Shown here in pieces: positions 7,377 to 14,582 of a DNA stretch of 25,298 bases. The stretch lies in contig JAEZFI010000110.1 in NCBI GenBank assembly GCA_023437745.1, positions 1-25,298 of the forward strand, written 5' to 3'. The stretch is from Actinomycetes bacterium. Its GTDB lineage: Bacteria; Actinomycetota; Acidimicrobiia; Acidimicrobiales; Microtrichaceae. Each line of letters opens with the position of its first letter. Positions within the stretch are counted from its first letter, which is position 1. The notes under the pieces are model-generated. The model was given only the letters and a program-made list of their open reading frames with translations. It was not told the origin of the DNA and did no database searches. Made by a program: the position numbers and the translations under genes.

Positions 7377-8494
7377 CCGGCCGCCGCCTCGCCGTGCTGG
7401 CGCCCATCCTGGGCGCTCCGTCCGAGACCTTCATCGCCCGGCACGTCACCGATCTGGCCGACGACGTGCTCTTCGCGCACTTCGTGCGGCCCGACGCTCG
7501 CCCCTACTGGCGCCCGACGGGGCCGGTGGTCGACCTGAGCGAGGGCGTCTCGTACGTCGACCGCGCCGTCGCGAAGCTTCGCGGGCAGCGTGAAGCGATG
7601 GACCGACCGAAGCTTCGTCGTGCGCTGCTTGCCGCGTTGCGGGAGCACCGGATCGACGTGGTGCTCGCCGAGTACCTGACGCCGTGGTCGGGGGCGGTGG
7701 ACGAGCTGATGGAGGACGGCTTCGAGGTGTGGGGGCACGCACACGGCTACGACGTGTCCTCGGCGCTGCGTGATCAACGGGGACGTCGCGCGGCCCGCTC
7801 GTGGGGCAGGGCGACCGGCGTGATCACGATGTCGGGGCACACCGTGGACCGCTTGGAGGCGTGCGGCATCGACCGGGAGCGGATCGCGGTGGTGCCCTAT
7901 GGGACCGACGCATCGCCGCCGATGACCTCGTCGTCGCGGAATCGCACCGTGCTGGTGGTTGGCCGGCTCGTGGGGAAGAAGCACCCGGTGGGGGTCGTGA
8001 AGGCATTCGCGGCATCGGGTCTCGCGAACGACGGCTGGAGCCTGCGAATCCTGGGGGAAGGGCCGTTGCGTGCCGACGTGGAGGGCGTGATCGAAGATCT
8101 CGGACTGGTCGGCCGGGCAGAGCTCCTGGGCGCGCAGACGAACCACGAGGTGCGCGCCGAGATGGAGCTGGCGGGCATCCTCGTCCAGTTCAGCCGCACC
8201 GACCCCGACAGCGGGGACGAGGAAGGCTTGCCGGTGGCGGTGCTCGAGGCCATGGCGACGGGCCTCCCGGTCATCGCATCGACGCACGCCGGGCTCCCCG
8301 AAGCGGTGGTTCCCGGGGTGACGGGTGTGCTCGTGCCGGAAGGTGACGAGACAGCGCTCGCGCAGGAGCTCGCGGGGCTCGGGGCGGACGCCGACCGACG
8401 GGCCACGTTGGGCGGTGCGGCACGTCGGCGCTTCGAGGAGCGGTTCACCTGGCAGCGGGAGCGCGACGCGCTCCGGAGCCTCCTGCGGCTGTGA
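7373..8494 (+). CDS. Family 4 glycosyltransferase
   Basis: A 373-residue GT-B fold retaining glycosyltransferase of the GT4 type. The N-terminal half starts LAVLAPILGAPSETFIARHV, a common opening in exopolysaccharide GT4 enzymes, and contains WGHAHGYDVS in the acceptor-side domain. The C-terminal donor domain has LVVGRLVGKKHPVGVVKAF, then LRILGEGPLRADVE. The GT4 E-x7-E signature lies in EEGLPVAVLEAMATGLPVIAS, followed by AGLPEAVVPGVTGVLVPEGD, which would bind the nucleotide sugar. GTG 7373 overlaps the flippase stop, and the gene's own stop overlaps the next GTG (8491), so translation is probably coupled in both directions. Donor and acceptor are unknown. No transmembrane segment is evident, so it should act at the cytoplasmic side. 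Confidence 0.9.
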   Translation: MTGRRLAVLAPILGAPSETFIARHVTDLADDVLFAHFVRPDARPYWRPTGPVVDLSEGVSYVDRAVAKLRGQREAMDRPKLRRALLAALREHRIDVVLAEYLTPWSGAVDELMEDGFEVWGHAHGYDVSSALRDQRGRRAARSWGRATGVITMSGHTVDRLEACGIDRERIAVVPYGTDASPPMTSSSRNRTVLVVGRLVGKKHPVGVVKAFAASGLANDGWSLRILGEGPLRADVEGVIEDLGLVGRAELLGAQTNHEVRAEMELAGILVQFSRTDPDSGDEEGLPVAVLEAMATGLPVIASTHAGLPEAVVPGVTGVLVPEGDETALAQELAGLGADADRRATLGGAARRRFEERFTWQRERDALRSLLRL

Positions 8495-9384
8495 CGTCCC
8501 TGCCCTCGGTCGCGGTGGTGGTGCCGGTGCGCAACGGCGGAGCCCTGGTCGAACGGTGCCTGTCCGGCGTCGCCGAGGAGGCGCGCGGGGTCGGGGCCGA
8601 GCTCATCGTCGTCGACGACGGATCGACCGACGACACGACGCAGGTCGCCGCGCGGTATGCGACGGTGCTGCACACGGAACGGCCGAGCGGGCCCTACGCC
8701 GCGAGGAACCTCGGCTGGAGGTCGACGGCCGCGGAGGTGCTCGTGTTCACGGACGTCCGCTGCCGGCCTCGAGCGGGTTGGCTCCGCCGACTCGTCGAGG
8801 GGTTGGAGGACCCGGAGGTCGCGATCGTGGGCGGTGACACCCTGTTCGAGGACGGCCCTCGTCTGGCGTCGACCTATCTGCACGCGGCCCAGCCGTTCGC
8901 AGCTGAGGTCTGGGCGGAACACGCCGTGCTTCCGTTCGTGCCCACGTGCAACATGGCGGTGCGTCGGGGGGTTCTGGAATCGGTCGGTGGCTTTCGCGAG
9001 GTGCGGTCCGGCGGCGATGTGCGGCTCTCGTGGGATGCCCAAGTGCGAGGGCTCGGAGCCATCGCCTATTCGTCCGAGGCGCTGATGGACGCTCGTGGTC
9101 GTGACCGGCCGCTCGCGCTCGCTCGTCAATGGTGGCGGTACGGCGCGGAGGCGCCTCGCATCAGGAACGAGTACGGAGCGCTGCGCCCTGACTCTGCGCC
9201 CGGCCTACGGGGTGGGCCCCCGGCCGTCCGTGCGCTTCCAAGGGGACGATGGGGCCCGGTCCTCCGCCTGACTCGACTGCTGCTCGCGGGGTCGTACACA
9301 GCCGGCTTGCTCACGTCGAGACTGCGGCTCGGTCGGGATCGCATGCGACGTCGATCCGGCCAGTCGGGGCAGGAGGCGCCGTGA
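8491..9384 (+). CDS. Family 2 glycosyltransferase with altered catalytic motif
   Basis: A 297-residue GT2 enzyme. It has VAVVVPVRNGGALVERCL, then VVDDGSTDDT (Asp42-Asp43) and GPYAARNLGWRSTAAEVLVFTDVRC, where the metal motif reads FTDVR rather than a standard DxD. The region that normally carries the catalytic ED pair reads RSGGDVRLSWDAQVRG, so the usual Glu is replaced by Gly, while Asp and the downstream RQWWRYG acceptor helix remain. The gene could encode an active but atypical transferase or a partner protein. A hydrophobic segment near the C-terminus is followed by a basic tail (RLRLGRDRMRRRSG). It is tied by GTGA overlaps to the GT4 before it (8491) and the methyltransferase after it (9381). 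Confidence 0.85.
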   Translation: MTSLPSVAVVVPVRNGGALVERCLSGVAEEARGVGAELIVVDDGSTDDTTQVAARYATVLHTERPSGPYAARNLGWRSTAAEVLVFTDVRCRPRAGWLRRLVEGLEDPEVAIVGGDTLFEDGPRLASTYLHAAQPFAAEVWAEHAVLPFVPTCNMAVRRGVLESVGGFREVRSGGDVRLSWDAQVRGLGAIAYSSEALMDARGRDRPLALARQWWRYGAEAPRIRNEYGALRPDSAPGLRGGPPAVRALPRGRWGPVLRLTRLLLAGSYTAGLLTSRLRLGRDRMRRRSGQSGQEAP

Positions 9385-10154
9385 GCGCTCGGAGCGGTTC
9401 CGCTCGGTGGACGGAGACGAAGTTCGTCGTCCGGGGTGCGCGGGTGCGGGCGGGTCGAGCGCCGCACGTCAGCCCGGCCTCGACCGCGCTCGTCGAGCTG
9501 CTGGGAGCGTCGCTCGTCCCGATGGTCCGCGAGCACCTCGGGGGCGATGTCGTCGACCTCGGATGCGGTGATGCACCGTTGCTGGGGGTGTACGGGCCGG
9601 GTTCGGCCACGACGACGTTGGTGGACTGGCCGTCGTCGGTGCACCAGTCGGCGCTGGTGGACGTCTACGCCGACCTGGGCAGCGGGTTGCCGTTCACCGA
9701 CGCCTGCTTCGACGCAGCGCTCCTGTCCGACGTGCTCGAACACGTGCCGAACCCGGCGGGCCTCCTGAGCGAGGCCCGGCGGGTCCTCCGACCGGGTGGG
9801 GTGCTGGTGGGCAGCGTGCCGTACCTCTACGGCCTGCACGAGGAGCCGTACGACTTCCAGCGGCTCACACGCCACGGCCTGCGGCGTCACCTCGAGCTCG
9901 CCGGGTTCGACGTCGTGCACCTCGCCCCGTACGGGGGACCCTGGGACGTGGTGGTGGACCTGCTGGGAAAGCAGCTCGCCGGGCTTCGCCGACCAGGGCG
10001 AGTGCTCGCCCGTGGTCTCCAGCTGCTGTGGTTGCGTGCTCGGACAGCCCCGGTGCTGCGTCGGCTCGTGCTTCGCCGCGCCGACGAGTTCCCGCTGGGC
10101 TACGTCTTCGTCGGGCGCGTGGCGAACCGGTCGACCGACGACAGCGGCGGCTGA
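9381..10154 (+). CDS. Class I SAM-dependent methyltransferase
   Basis: A 257-residue Rossmann-fold methyltransferase (Methyltransf_11-like). The SAM-binding motif I is VVDLGCGD at residues 57-64. The next acidic strand appears in TTLVDWPSS, and motif IV-like residues are in FDAALLSDVLEHVPNP, followed by EARRVLRPGGVLVGSVPY, the usual strand-5 signature. The later YDFQRLTRHGLRRHLELAGFDVV is typical of enzymes found in surface-polysaccharide loci. GTG 9381 is chosen because it overlaps the stop of the preceding GT2 (GTGA). The substrate is inferred to be a sugar or lipid-linked sugar of the same pathway, perhaps as a capping or decorating step. It ends 21 bp from the convergent stop of the sugar transferase gene. 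Confidence 0.87.
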   Translation: MSARSGSARWTETKFVVRGARVRAGRAPHVSPASTALVELLGASLVPMVREHLGGDVVDLGCGDAPLLGVYGPGSATTTLVDWPSSVHQSALVDVYADLGSGLPFTDACFDAALLSDVLEHVPNPAGLLSEARRVLRPGGVLVGSVPYLYGLHEEPYDFQRLTRHGLRRHLELAGFDVVHLAPYGGPWDVVVDLLGKQLAGLRRPGRVLARGLQLLWLRARTAPVLRRLVLRRADEFPLGYVFVGRVANRSTDDSGG

Positions 10155-10175
10155 GGCGACGCCAGGATCGTCGCG

Positions 10176-11537
10176 CTATCGCCCGCTCCCGCTCCCGCCC
10201 GCCACGCTGCGGAAGGTGCGGAGGATGATCCTCAGGTCGAACGAGAGGTTCTGGTGGCGGAGGTAGAAGAACTCGTACTGCAGCTTCTCCAGCGCGTCCC
10301 GCTCGTCGCCGGCGTAGCCGTACTTCACCTGCGCCCACCCGGTGAGGCCGGGCCGCACGAGATGCCGGAGGTCGTAGAAGGCGAGCTTCTCGCTGAGCTC
10401 CTCGACGTAGTGCGGCTGTTCGGGCCGGGGCCCCACGATCGCCAGGTCGCCCCTCAAGATGTTGATGACCTGTGGCAGCTCGTCGAGGTGGCTCTTGCGG
10501 AGCAGCCGGCCGAACGCCGTGATGCGGGGGTCGTCCTCGGTGGTCCACTCGCCTCGGCCGGAGGCGACCTCGGCCGGGTGGGTGGTCGACACGGGGCGCA
10601 TGGTCCGGAACTTGAGGATCGTGAAGTGGTCGCCGCCTTTGCCCACCCGCGTCTGCCGGTAGAGCAGCGGACCCCGGTTGGCGAGGAGGTTCCCCAGCAT
10701 CACGAGCGGCGTGACCGCCGCGAGCACGATGAGGCCCACTAGCGCCACCGCAAGGTCGAGCACACGCTTCACCCTCGTGTACTGCGCCCGGTGGACCTCA
10801 CCGATGTCGAAGAAAAGCGAGGCCCGCTCCAACTCTCCGGTGGGCAGCTTTCCCAGCCACTCCTCGTAGAAGCCGAGGAGCGTGCGCACCCGGAGCCCGG
10901 ACTCGTGCAGCACGGCGGCCTGCGCCACGACCCGGTCGTCCGCCATGGCGGCCCGGTCGATGACCACCAGGGTCGCGCCGGTTCGCTGCTGGGCGTCCAC
11001 GATCGGTGCCCGTCCCGGCGTCGACCCGGCGGCCTCGGCCACGTCCATCGACACGGCGATCGACGCCCCGCGCTCGAGCTCCATCCGAAGGTCGTCGAGC
11101 AACCGCTCGCGCTCGGCCGGTGCTGCAACGAGCAGGACCCGGTCCCGCTGCTCGTCGCGTGACTGCTCACCTCGGGCCAGGGCGTTGACGACCACCTGCC
11201 ACGGGATCGCGATCAGGGCGGACGAGAACACGACGAACCGCGGCAGGAGGGCATCGCCGGTGGCGAGCTGGAACAGGGAGATGCCCAGGGCGGCGCCCAC
11301 CGACGCGACGGTGGCCATCGCTGCGGCCTGGACGGCGGTCCGAGGCTGATCCGGGAGCCCGACGGCGTAGGTCGCCAGCGACAGCAGGACGAGGTAGGCC
11401 AGCGCCCAGCCGAACCGGAAGGTGCCGGTGAACGAGTACTTCTCGTCCGCGATGACCCGCGCGTGTAGCTGGCTCAACGTCAGGACGATGGCGACCACGC
11501 CGAGAATGCTCAGCCAGCGCTCGATCCTGCGAGTCAT
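10176..11537 (-). CDS. WbaP-like polyprenyl glycosylphosphotransferase
   Basis: A 453-residue initiating enzyme that should move a sugar-1-phosphate from a nucleotide sugar to undecaprenyl phosphate, starting the polysaccharide unit. The N-terminal ~120 residues have several membrane segments, followed by a Rossmann-like region (VLLVAAPAERERLLDDL, LVVIDRAAM). The C-terminal ~200 residues form the catalytic bacterial sugar transferase domain: VKRVLDLAVALVGLIVL, LLYRQTRVGKGGDHFTILKF, RKSHLDELPQ with the Asp-Glu pair, LAIVGPRPEQP, and RPGLTGWAQVKYGYAG. It is close to the usual 460-500 residues. It is on the opposite strand from the glycosyltransferase run and converges on the methyltransferase. 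A TACCCT hexamer on its own strand, 7 nt before the ATG, suggests leaderless transcription. Confidence 0.92.
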   Translation of the reverse strand: MTRRIERWLSILGVVAIVLTLSQLHARVIADEKYSFTGTFRFGWALAYLVLLSLATYAVGLPDQPRTAVQAAAMATVASVGAALGISLFQLATGDALLPRFVVFSSALIAIPWQVVVNALARGEQSRDEQRDRVLLVAAPAERERLLDDLRMELERGASIAVSMDVAEAAGSTPGRAPIVDAQQRTGATLVVIDRAAMADDRVVAQAAVLHESGLRVRTLLGFYEEWLGKLPTGELERASLFFDIGEVHRAQYTRVKRVLDLAVALVGLIVLAAVTPLVMLGNLLANRGPLLYRQTRVGKGGDHFTILKFRTMRPVSTTHPAEVASGRGEWTTEDDPRITAFGRLLRKSHLDELPQVINILRGDLAIVGPRPEQPHYVEELSEKLAFYDLRHLVRPGLTGWAQVKYGYAGDERDALEKLQYEFFYLRHQNLSFDLRIILRTFRSVAGGSGSGR

Positions 11538-11544
11538 GCGTCAC

Positions 11545-11550
11545 AGGGTA
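11545..11550 (-). promoter_or_regulatory. Putative -10 element (TACCCT) for sugar transferase
   Basis: Read on the minus strand, TACCCT ends 7 nt before the ATG at 11537, the spacing expected if transcription begins at the start codon. No Shine-Dalgarno sequence lies between. Confidence 0.45.
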
Positions 11551-11676
11551 AAGCCCGGACGCTCGCGCCAGGCTGTGATGTGCTGGTTTTCGTTGCGGCA
11601 CGAACGCCTCAGATCGAGCGGCGTCCGGCCGACAGGCAGTTGGTTCCGCCCTTCCCTCCGAGCCGTCGAGGGTGAA

Positions 11677-11682
11677 TACTGT
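11677..11682 (+). promoter_or_regulatory. Putative -10 element (TACTGT) for prepilin cassette
   Basis: TACTGT lies 31 bp before the ATG at 11714 in the 176-bp divergent gap between the sugar transferase and the prepilin cassette. It overlaps an upstream in-frame GTG at 11672, which argues against that GTG as the start. No convincing -35 is seen. Confidence 0.35.
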
Positions 11683-11713
11683 TCAACGGGGCGCCGACCG
11701 AGAAGCGATCGAG

Positions 11714-13096
11714 ATGATGCCGGAACGCCCACGAACCAGGTCGATGCCCTTGCGGGTCACCCTCCGCGGGACGCAGCGCGTCCGGTCGATGGCCGGCTTC
11801 ACGTTGATCGAGCTGCTGATCGCCACGGTCATGTTGGGACTGGTGCTGATCGCCGTGATGGCGATCAGCATGTCGGGCGTGGTGCGGATGAACGACGAGA
11901 CGGCGGAGCGCCAGGCGGATGCCACGACGGCGCAGTGGTCGTCGATGGCCTTCGCCCGTGACGTCCAGGGTGCCTCGGGGGTCGTGGCCGAGTGCGCACC
12001 GGGTGCCGGCGTGCACCTGCTCACCGTGCGCGCGTCGGACGACGGCGAGCGCGTCGAGTACCGGCGCTCCAACGTGGCGCCCTACGCGCTCCGGAGCGTC
12101 GGTTGCGACGACGGCTCGAACCGCACGGTCGTCGAGGGCCTCGAGGACCCGCCCACGGTGGCGTGCGAGGCCCAGGACGGCACCACGGGTCCCTGCCTGC
12201 CCGACACGAGTCCCCGGGTGATCACGATGGAGGTCTCGCGGACCGAGAAGTTCGACTTCGAGCTCGACGGGGCCCGGCGCACCACGGACGGCAACAGCGC
12301 GGACCCGCCGCTCGAGTCGCCGACGTTCGTCGCGATCGGCGGCGACACGCCCCTGTCGGTGGGCGGCAACAGCGCCCTCTGGGTGGTCGGCAACGCCTAC
12401 ATCAACCGCCCGCCCAGCGGCCCGGCCGTCTCCCTGATCGGCGGCCCCGGCTCGCCGGGGAACCCCAACTCCTGGCGCCTTCGTGTCTCCGGCGACTTCC
12501 GGCTGGAGAACGGTGGGACCTGTCCCGGCTGCTCCAACCGCTCCGAGCGGCAGCCCGGCTTCTTCGCCACGCGGATCCCTGACCCGCTGCGGTTCCTTCC
12601 CGCGCCGGACATCGCCGGGCTGTCGGTGCGCACGAACTGCCCGATCACCGACGGGATCCGGGTGTGCCAGCCCGGGATCTACGAGGTCGAGTTCCCGCCG
12701 GCCGTCGGCGGGGGCGGCGTGAAGGACTTCCGACTCCAGCCCGGGGTGTACATCCTGCGCGGGGGTGTGAAGATGACGAACGGGTCGATGGAAGGCGCGG
12801 ACGTGCTCCTCTACAACGACATCGGTGACGTCAACATCACCGGCGCCTCGCTGGACCTGTCGCCGCGGGTCTCGGGCGTCCACGCGGGCATCCTCTTCTT
12901 CCAGGCCAGGGACAACACCGCCGGGTTCAGCATCGTGGGCAACGCCGCGCTCGCGTCGCTCGACGGCACCATCTACGCGCCCGGCTCCAACGGGGTCGTG
13001 CTCGGCGGTGGCGGCGGGACCCTGAAGGTCGGGCGGGTCGTGGGCAGCAACCTGTCCGTGTCCGGCAACGGGACGGTGATCGTCGATGGCAGCTGA
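11714..13096 (+). CDS. Prepilin-like protein with TadG-type C-terminal domain
   Basis: A 460-residue protein. The N-terminus is basic, then reads MAGFTLIELLIATVMLGLVLIAVM, a textbook type IV prepilin signal: cleavage after Gly28, Phe at +1, Glu at +5, then a long hydrophobic helix. After an irregular region with several Cys, the C-terminal half (about residues 200-460) has LWVVGNAYIN, CQPGIYEVEF, LQPGVYILRGGVKMTNGSM, VHAGILFFQARDN, LDGTIYAPGSNGV and LSVSGNGTVIVDG. That pattern resembles the extracytoplasmic domain of TadG/DUF7305 pilus-assembly proteins. The protein is probably processed by a prepilin peptidase and displayed outside the membrane. The start is uncertain: 11714, 11744 and a GTG at 11672 share the frame. 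It overlaps the next gene by 11 nt. This joining of a type IV prepilin signal to a Tad-like domain is unusual. Confidence 0.8.
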   Translation: MMPERPRTRSMPLRVTLRGTQRVRSMAGFTLIELLIATVMLGLVLIAVMAISMSGVVRMNDETAERQADATTAQWSSMAFARDVQGASGVVAECAPGAGVHLLTVRASDDGERVEYRRSNVAPYALRSVGCDDGSNRTVVEGLEDPPTVACEAQDGTTGPCLPDTSPRVITMEVSRTEKFDFELDGARRTTDGNSADPPLESPTFVAIGGDTPLSVGGNSALWVVGNAYINRPPSGPAVSLIGGPGSPGNPNSWRLRVSGDFRLENGGTCPGCSNRSERQPGFFATRIPDPLRFLPAPDIAGLSVRTNCPITDGIRVCQPGIYEVEFPPAVGGGGVKDFRLQPGVYILRGGVKMTNGSMEGADVLLYNDIGDVNITGASLDLSPRVSGVHAGILFFQARDNTAGFSIVGNAALASLDGTIYAPGSNGVVLGGGGGTLKVGRVVGSNLSVSGNGTVIVDGS

Positions 13097-13562
13097 CACC
13101 GCCGTCCGCCGGCGGCGCAGCCAGTCCGGCGAGACGCTCCTCGAGTCGCTCATCGCCGTGGCGATCCTCAGCCTGCTCGCCGTCACGGCGTTCTCCGGGC
13201 TCCAGACGTCCCTGCGGTCGTCGCGCCAGCACCACGACGCCGCCGTGGCCGAGACGCTCCTGCGGGCCGCCGCCGAACGGCTGCAGAGCCCGGACTCCGC
13301 CGACCATCCGTACATCCCGCGCGCCGGCTGCGGCGCCACGCCGACCTACTCGGGCCTGCCCACCCGCACCGGGTGGAACGCGATCGTCGTCAAGGTGGAG
13401 TACTGGGTGCCGCCGCCCGCCGGCTCGGCCGGCCCGGTGACGACCCAGTTCACCGCGACCTGCCCCACGCAGGACCGAGGGCTCCAACGCCTCCAGCTCA
13501 GCCTCACCACGCCCGGCGGCTTCCACCAGCGCGTGGACATCCTGAAGCGGGAGCAGGCGTGA
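13086..13562 (+). CDS. Prepilin-like minor pilin
   Basis: A 158-residue protein with a prepilin-type N-terminus: a basic leader, then SGETLLESLIAVAILSLLAVTAF. The likely cleavage is after Gly. Glu is kept at +5, but +1 is Glu instead of the usual Phe or Met. The helix is followed by QTSLRSSRQHHDAAVAETLLRAAAERLQ, which matches the alpha-1 region of PilV/GspI-type minor pilins. A short beta-rich C-terminal part has two Cys that may pair (AGCGATP, TATCPTQD). It starts inside the end of the preceding prepilin gene and its stop overlaps the next GTG (13559), so all three should be made together. Its likely role is a minor pilin or pseudopilin that primes or caps a filament. Confidence 0.8.
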   Translation: MAADTAVRRRRSQSGETLLESLIAVAILSLLAVTAFSGLQTSLRSSRQHHDAAVAETLLRAAAERLQSPDSADHPYIPRAGCGATPTYSGLPTRTGWNAIVVKVEYWVPPPAGSAGPVTTQFTATCPTQDRGLQRLQLSLTTPGGFHQRVDILKREQA

Positions 13563-14545
13563 AGAAGATCGCCCGGCGCCGGGGAGAGCGAGGAGCGACG
13601 CTCATCCTGGTGCTGGGCCTCATCGCGTTCCTCGCGCTCTCGGTCCCGGCGACCCTTGCGCTGGTGACGCTCGGCTCGCGCGTCACCAAGCCCGTGGTCG
13701 ACGACCGGCGGGAGCTGTACGCCGCCAGCTCGGCGATCGACGCCGCGGTGCAGCTGGGCCGGTACGACGCCGACGTGGGCGTTCCCGGCGGACCGTGCCC
13801 CGAGCAGGTCGTCTCGATCGACCGGCTGCAGGTGACCGTCAGCTGCGCGCAGCACAGCCCGCCCGAGAACGGATGCCACTTCCTGGACCGCTTCGTGTCC
13901 TACGTCGCCCGGGTTCGCGATCCGGGGGAGTCCGCGGTCCTGGCCACCGCCGCCGCCGAGGTCGTCTATCGCTACCGCACGGACGGTGCCCCCGACGTCG
14001 AGGTCCAGCGCTGGAGCCCGGACACCCAGGCGGCGTTCCCCACGACGACCCTGCCCACCTGCACGGGCGCACCGTCGCCGACCACCACGACCACGACCAC
14101 CACGACGACCACCACCACGACCACGACGACCGCTCCGTCGCCGACCACCACGCTCGTCCCGCCGACCACCACGATCCCCGTCGCCGTGCTGCACAGCGCG
14201 TGGCAGTCGCAGGCGCCGGAGTCGTTCCCGGCGCCCGGCAACAACGGTCGCTGGCGGGCGACCGCCACGGTCCTGGTGACCGGCGCGGACGGTGTGACAC
14301 CCCTCGAGGGCGTCGACGTCCGGGTCAACGTGGAGTACGAGCGAGCCGGCAACGGGACGTGGATCGCCGACGGCCAGATCAACGGCGTCACCACCGGCGC
14401 CGGCACGGTGACGTTCCACTCCGCCCAGTACCGCACGGCACCCGCCGCCCAGCGGATCACGAAGGTGCGGTTCACCGTCGTGCAGGTGGTCGGTTCGCTG
14501 CCGTGGATCGTCACGCCGACCGTCATCGAGGTCCAGGCGCCCTGA
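13559..14545 (+). CDS. PilX-like protein with Thr-rich linker and C-terminal domain
   Basis: A 328-residue protein. The N-terminus, a basic stretch then RGATLILVLGLIAFLALSVP, resembles PilX-type minor pilins, which often lack the canonical Glu at +5; here there is none. Residues ~40-165 form a mixed domain with three Cys (GPCPEQV, VSCAQHS, NGCHF). An almost pure Thr tract at about residues 174-190, flanked by SP pairs, acts as a flexible linker. It leads into a C-terminal beta-rich domain of ~130 residues (WRATATVLVTGADG, VDVRVNVEYER, TWIADGQINGVTTGAG, VRFTVVQV) that looks Ig-like. The start GTG 13559 is fixed by its overlap with the previous stop; the frame is also open upstream. It is probably a surface-exposed filament component or filament-tip adhesin. 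The C-terminal domain could bind a ligand, but this is inference. Confidence 0.75.
   Translation: MKKIARRRGERGATLILVLGLIAFLALSVPATLALVTLGSRVTKPVVDDRRELYAASSAIDAAVQLGRYDADVGVPGGPCPEQVVSIDRLQVTVSCAQHSPPENGCHFLDRFVSYVARVRDPGESAVLATAAAEVVYRYRTDGAPDVEVQRWSPDTQAAFPTTTLPTCTGAPSPTTTTTTTTTTTTTTTTTAPSPTTTLVPPTTTIPVAVLHSAWQSQAPESFPAPGNNGRWRATATVLVTGADGVTPLEGVDVRVNVEYERAGNGTWIADGQINGVTTGAGTVTFHSAQYRTAPAAQRITKVRFTVVQVVGSLPWIVTPTVIEVQAP
14081..14135 (+). repeat. ACC/ACG microsatellite encoding Thr linker
   Basis: An imperfect run of ACC and ACG codons, all Thr, inside the PilX-like gene. Runs of this kind can change length by replication slippage; a change of a multiple of three bases would lengthen or shorten the linker without breaking the frame. 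Confidence 0.75.
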
Positions 14546-14564
14546 GCCCGGCGAGGTCCCGGGC
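14546..14564. terminator. Hairpin between convergent genes
   Basis: GCCCGG (14546-14551) pairs with CCGGGC (14559-14564) around a 7-nt loop, directly after the stop of the PilX-like gene and 19 bp from the convergent stop of the RnfD-like gene. The position suits a bidirectional terminator, but there is no T run. Confidence 0.4.
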
Positions 14565-14582
14565 GCTCAGCTGCCGCGGCCG

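Noticed and set aside
9249..9380. Upstream extension of the methyltransferase frame
   Set aside because: It lies within the C-terminal coding region of the preceding GT2, and the GTGA overlap at 9381 matches the other junctions of the operon.
11672..11713. GTG start for the first prepilin gene
   Set aside because: It overlaps a -10-like TACTGT and leaves an overly long leader; ATG 11714 or 11744 gives a more usual prepilin leader. Not fully excluded.
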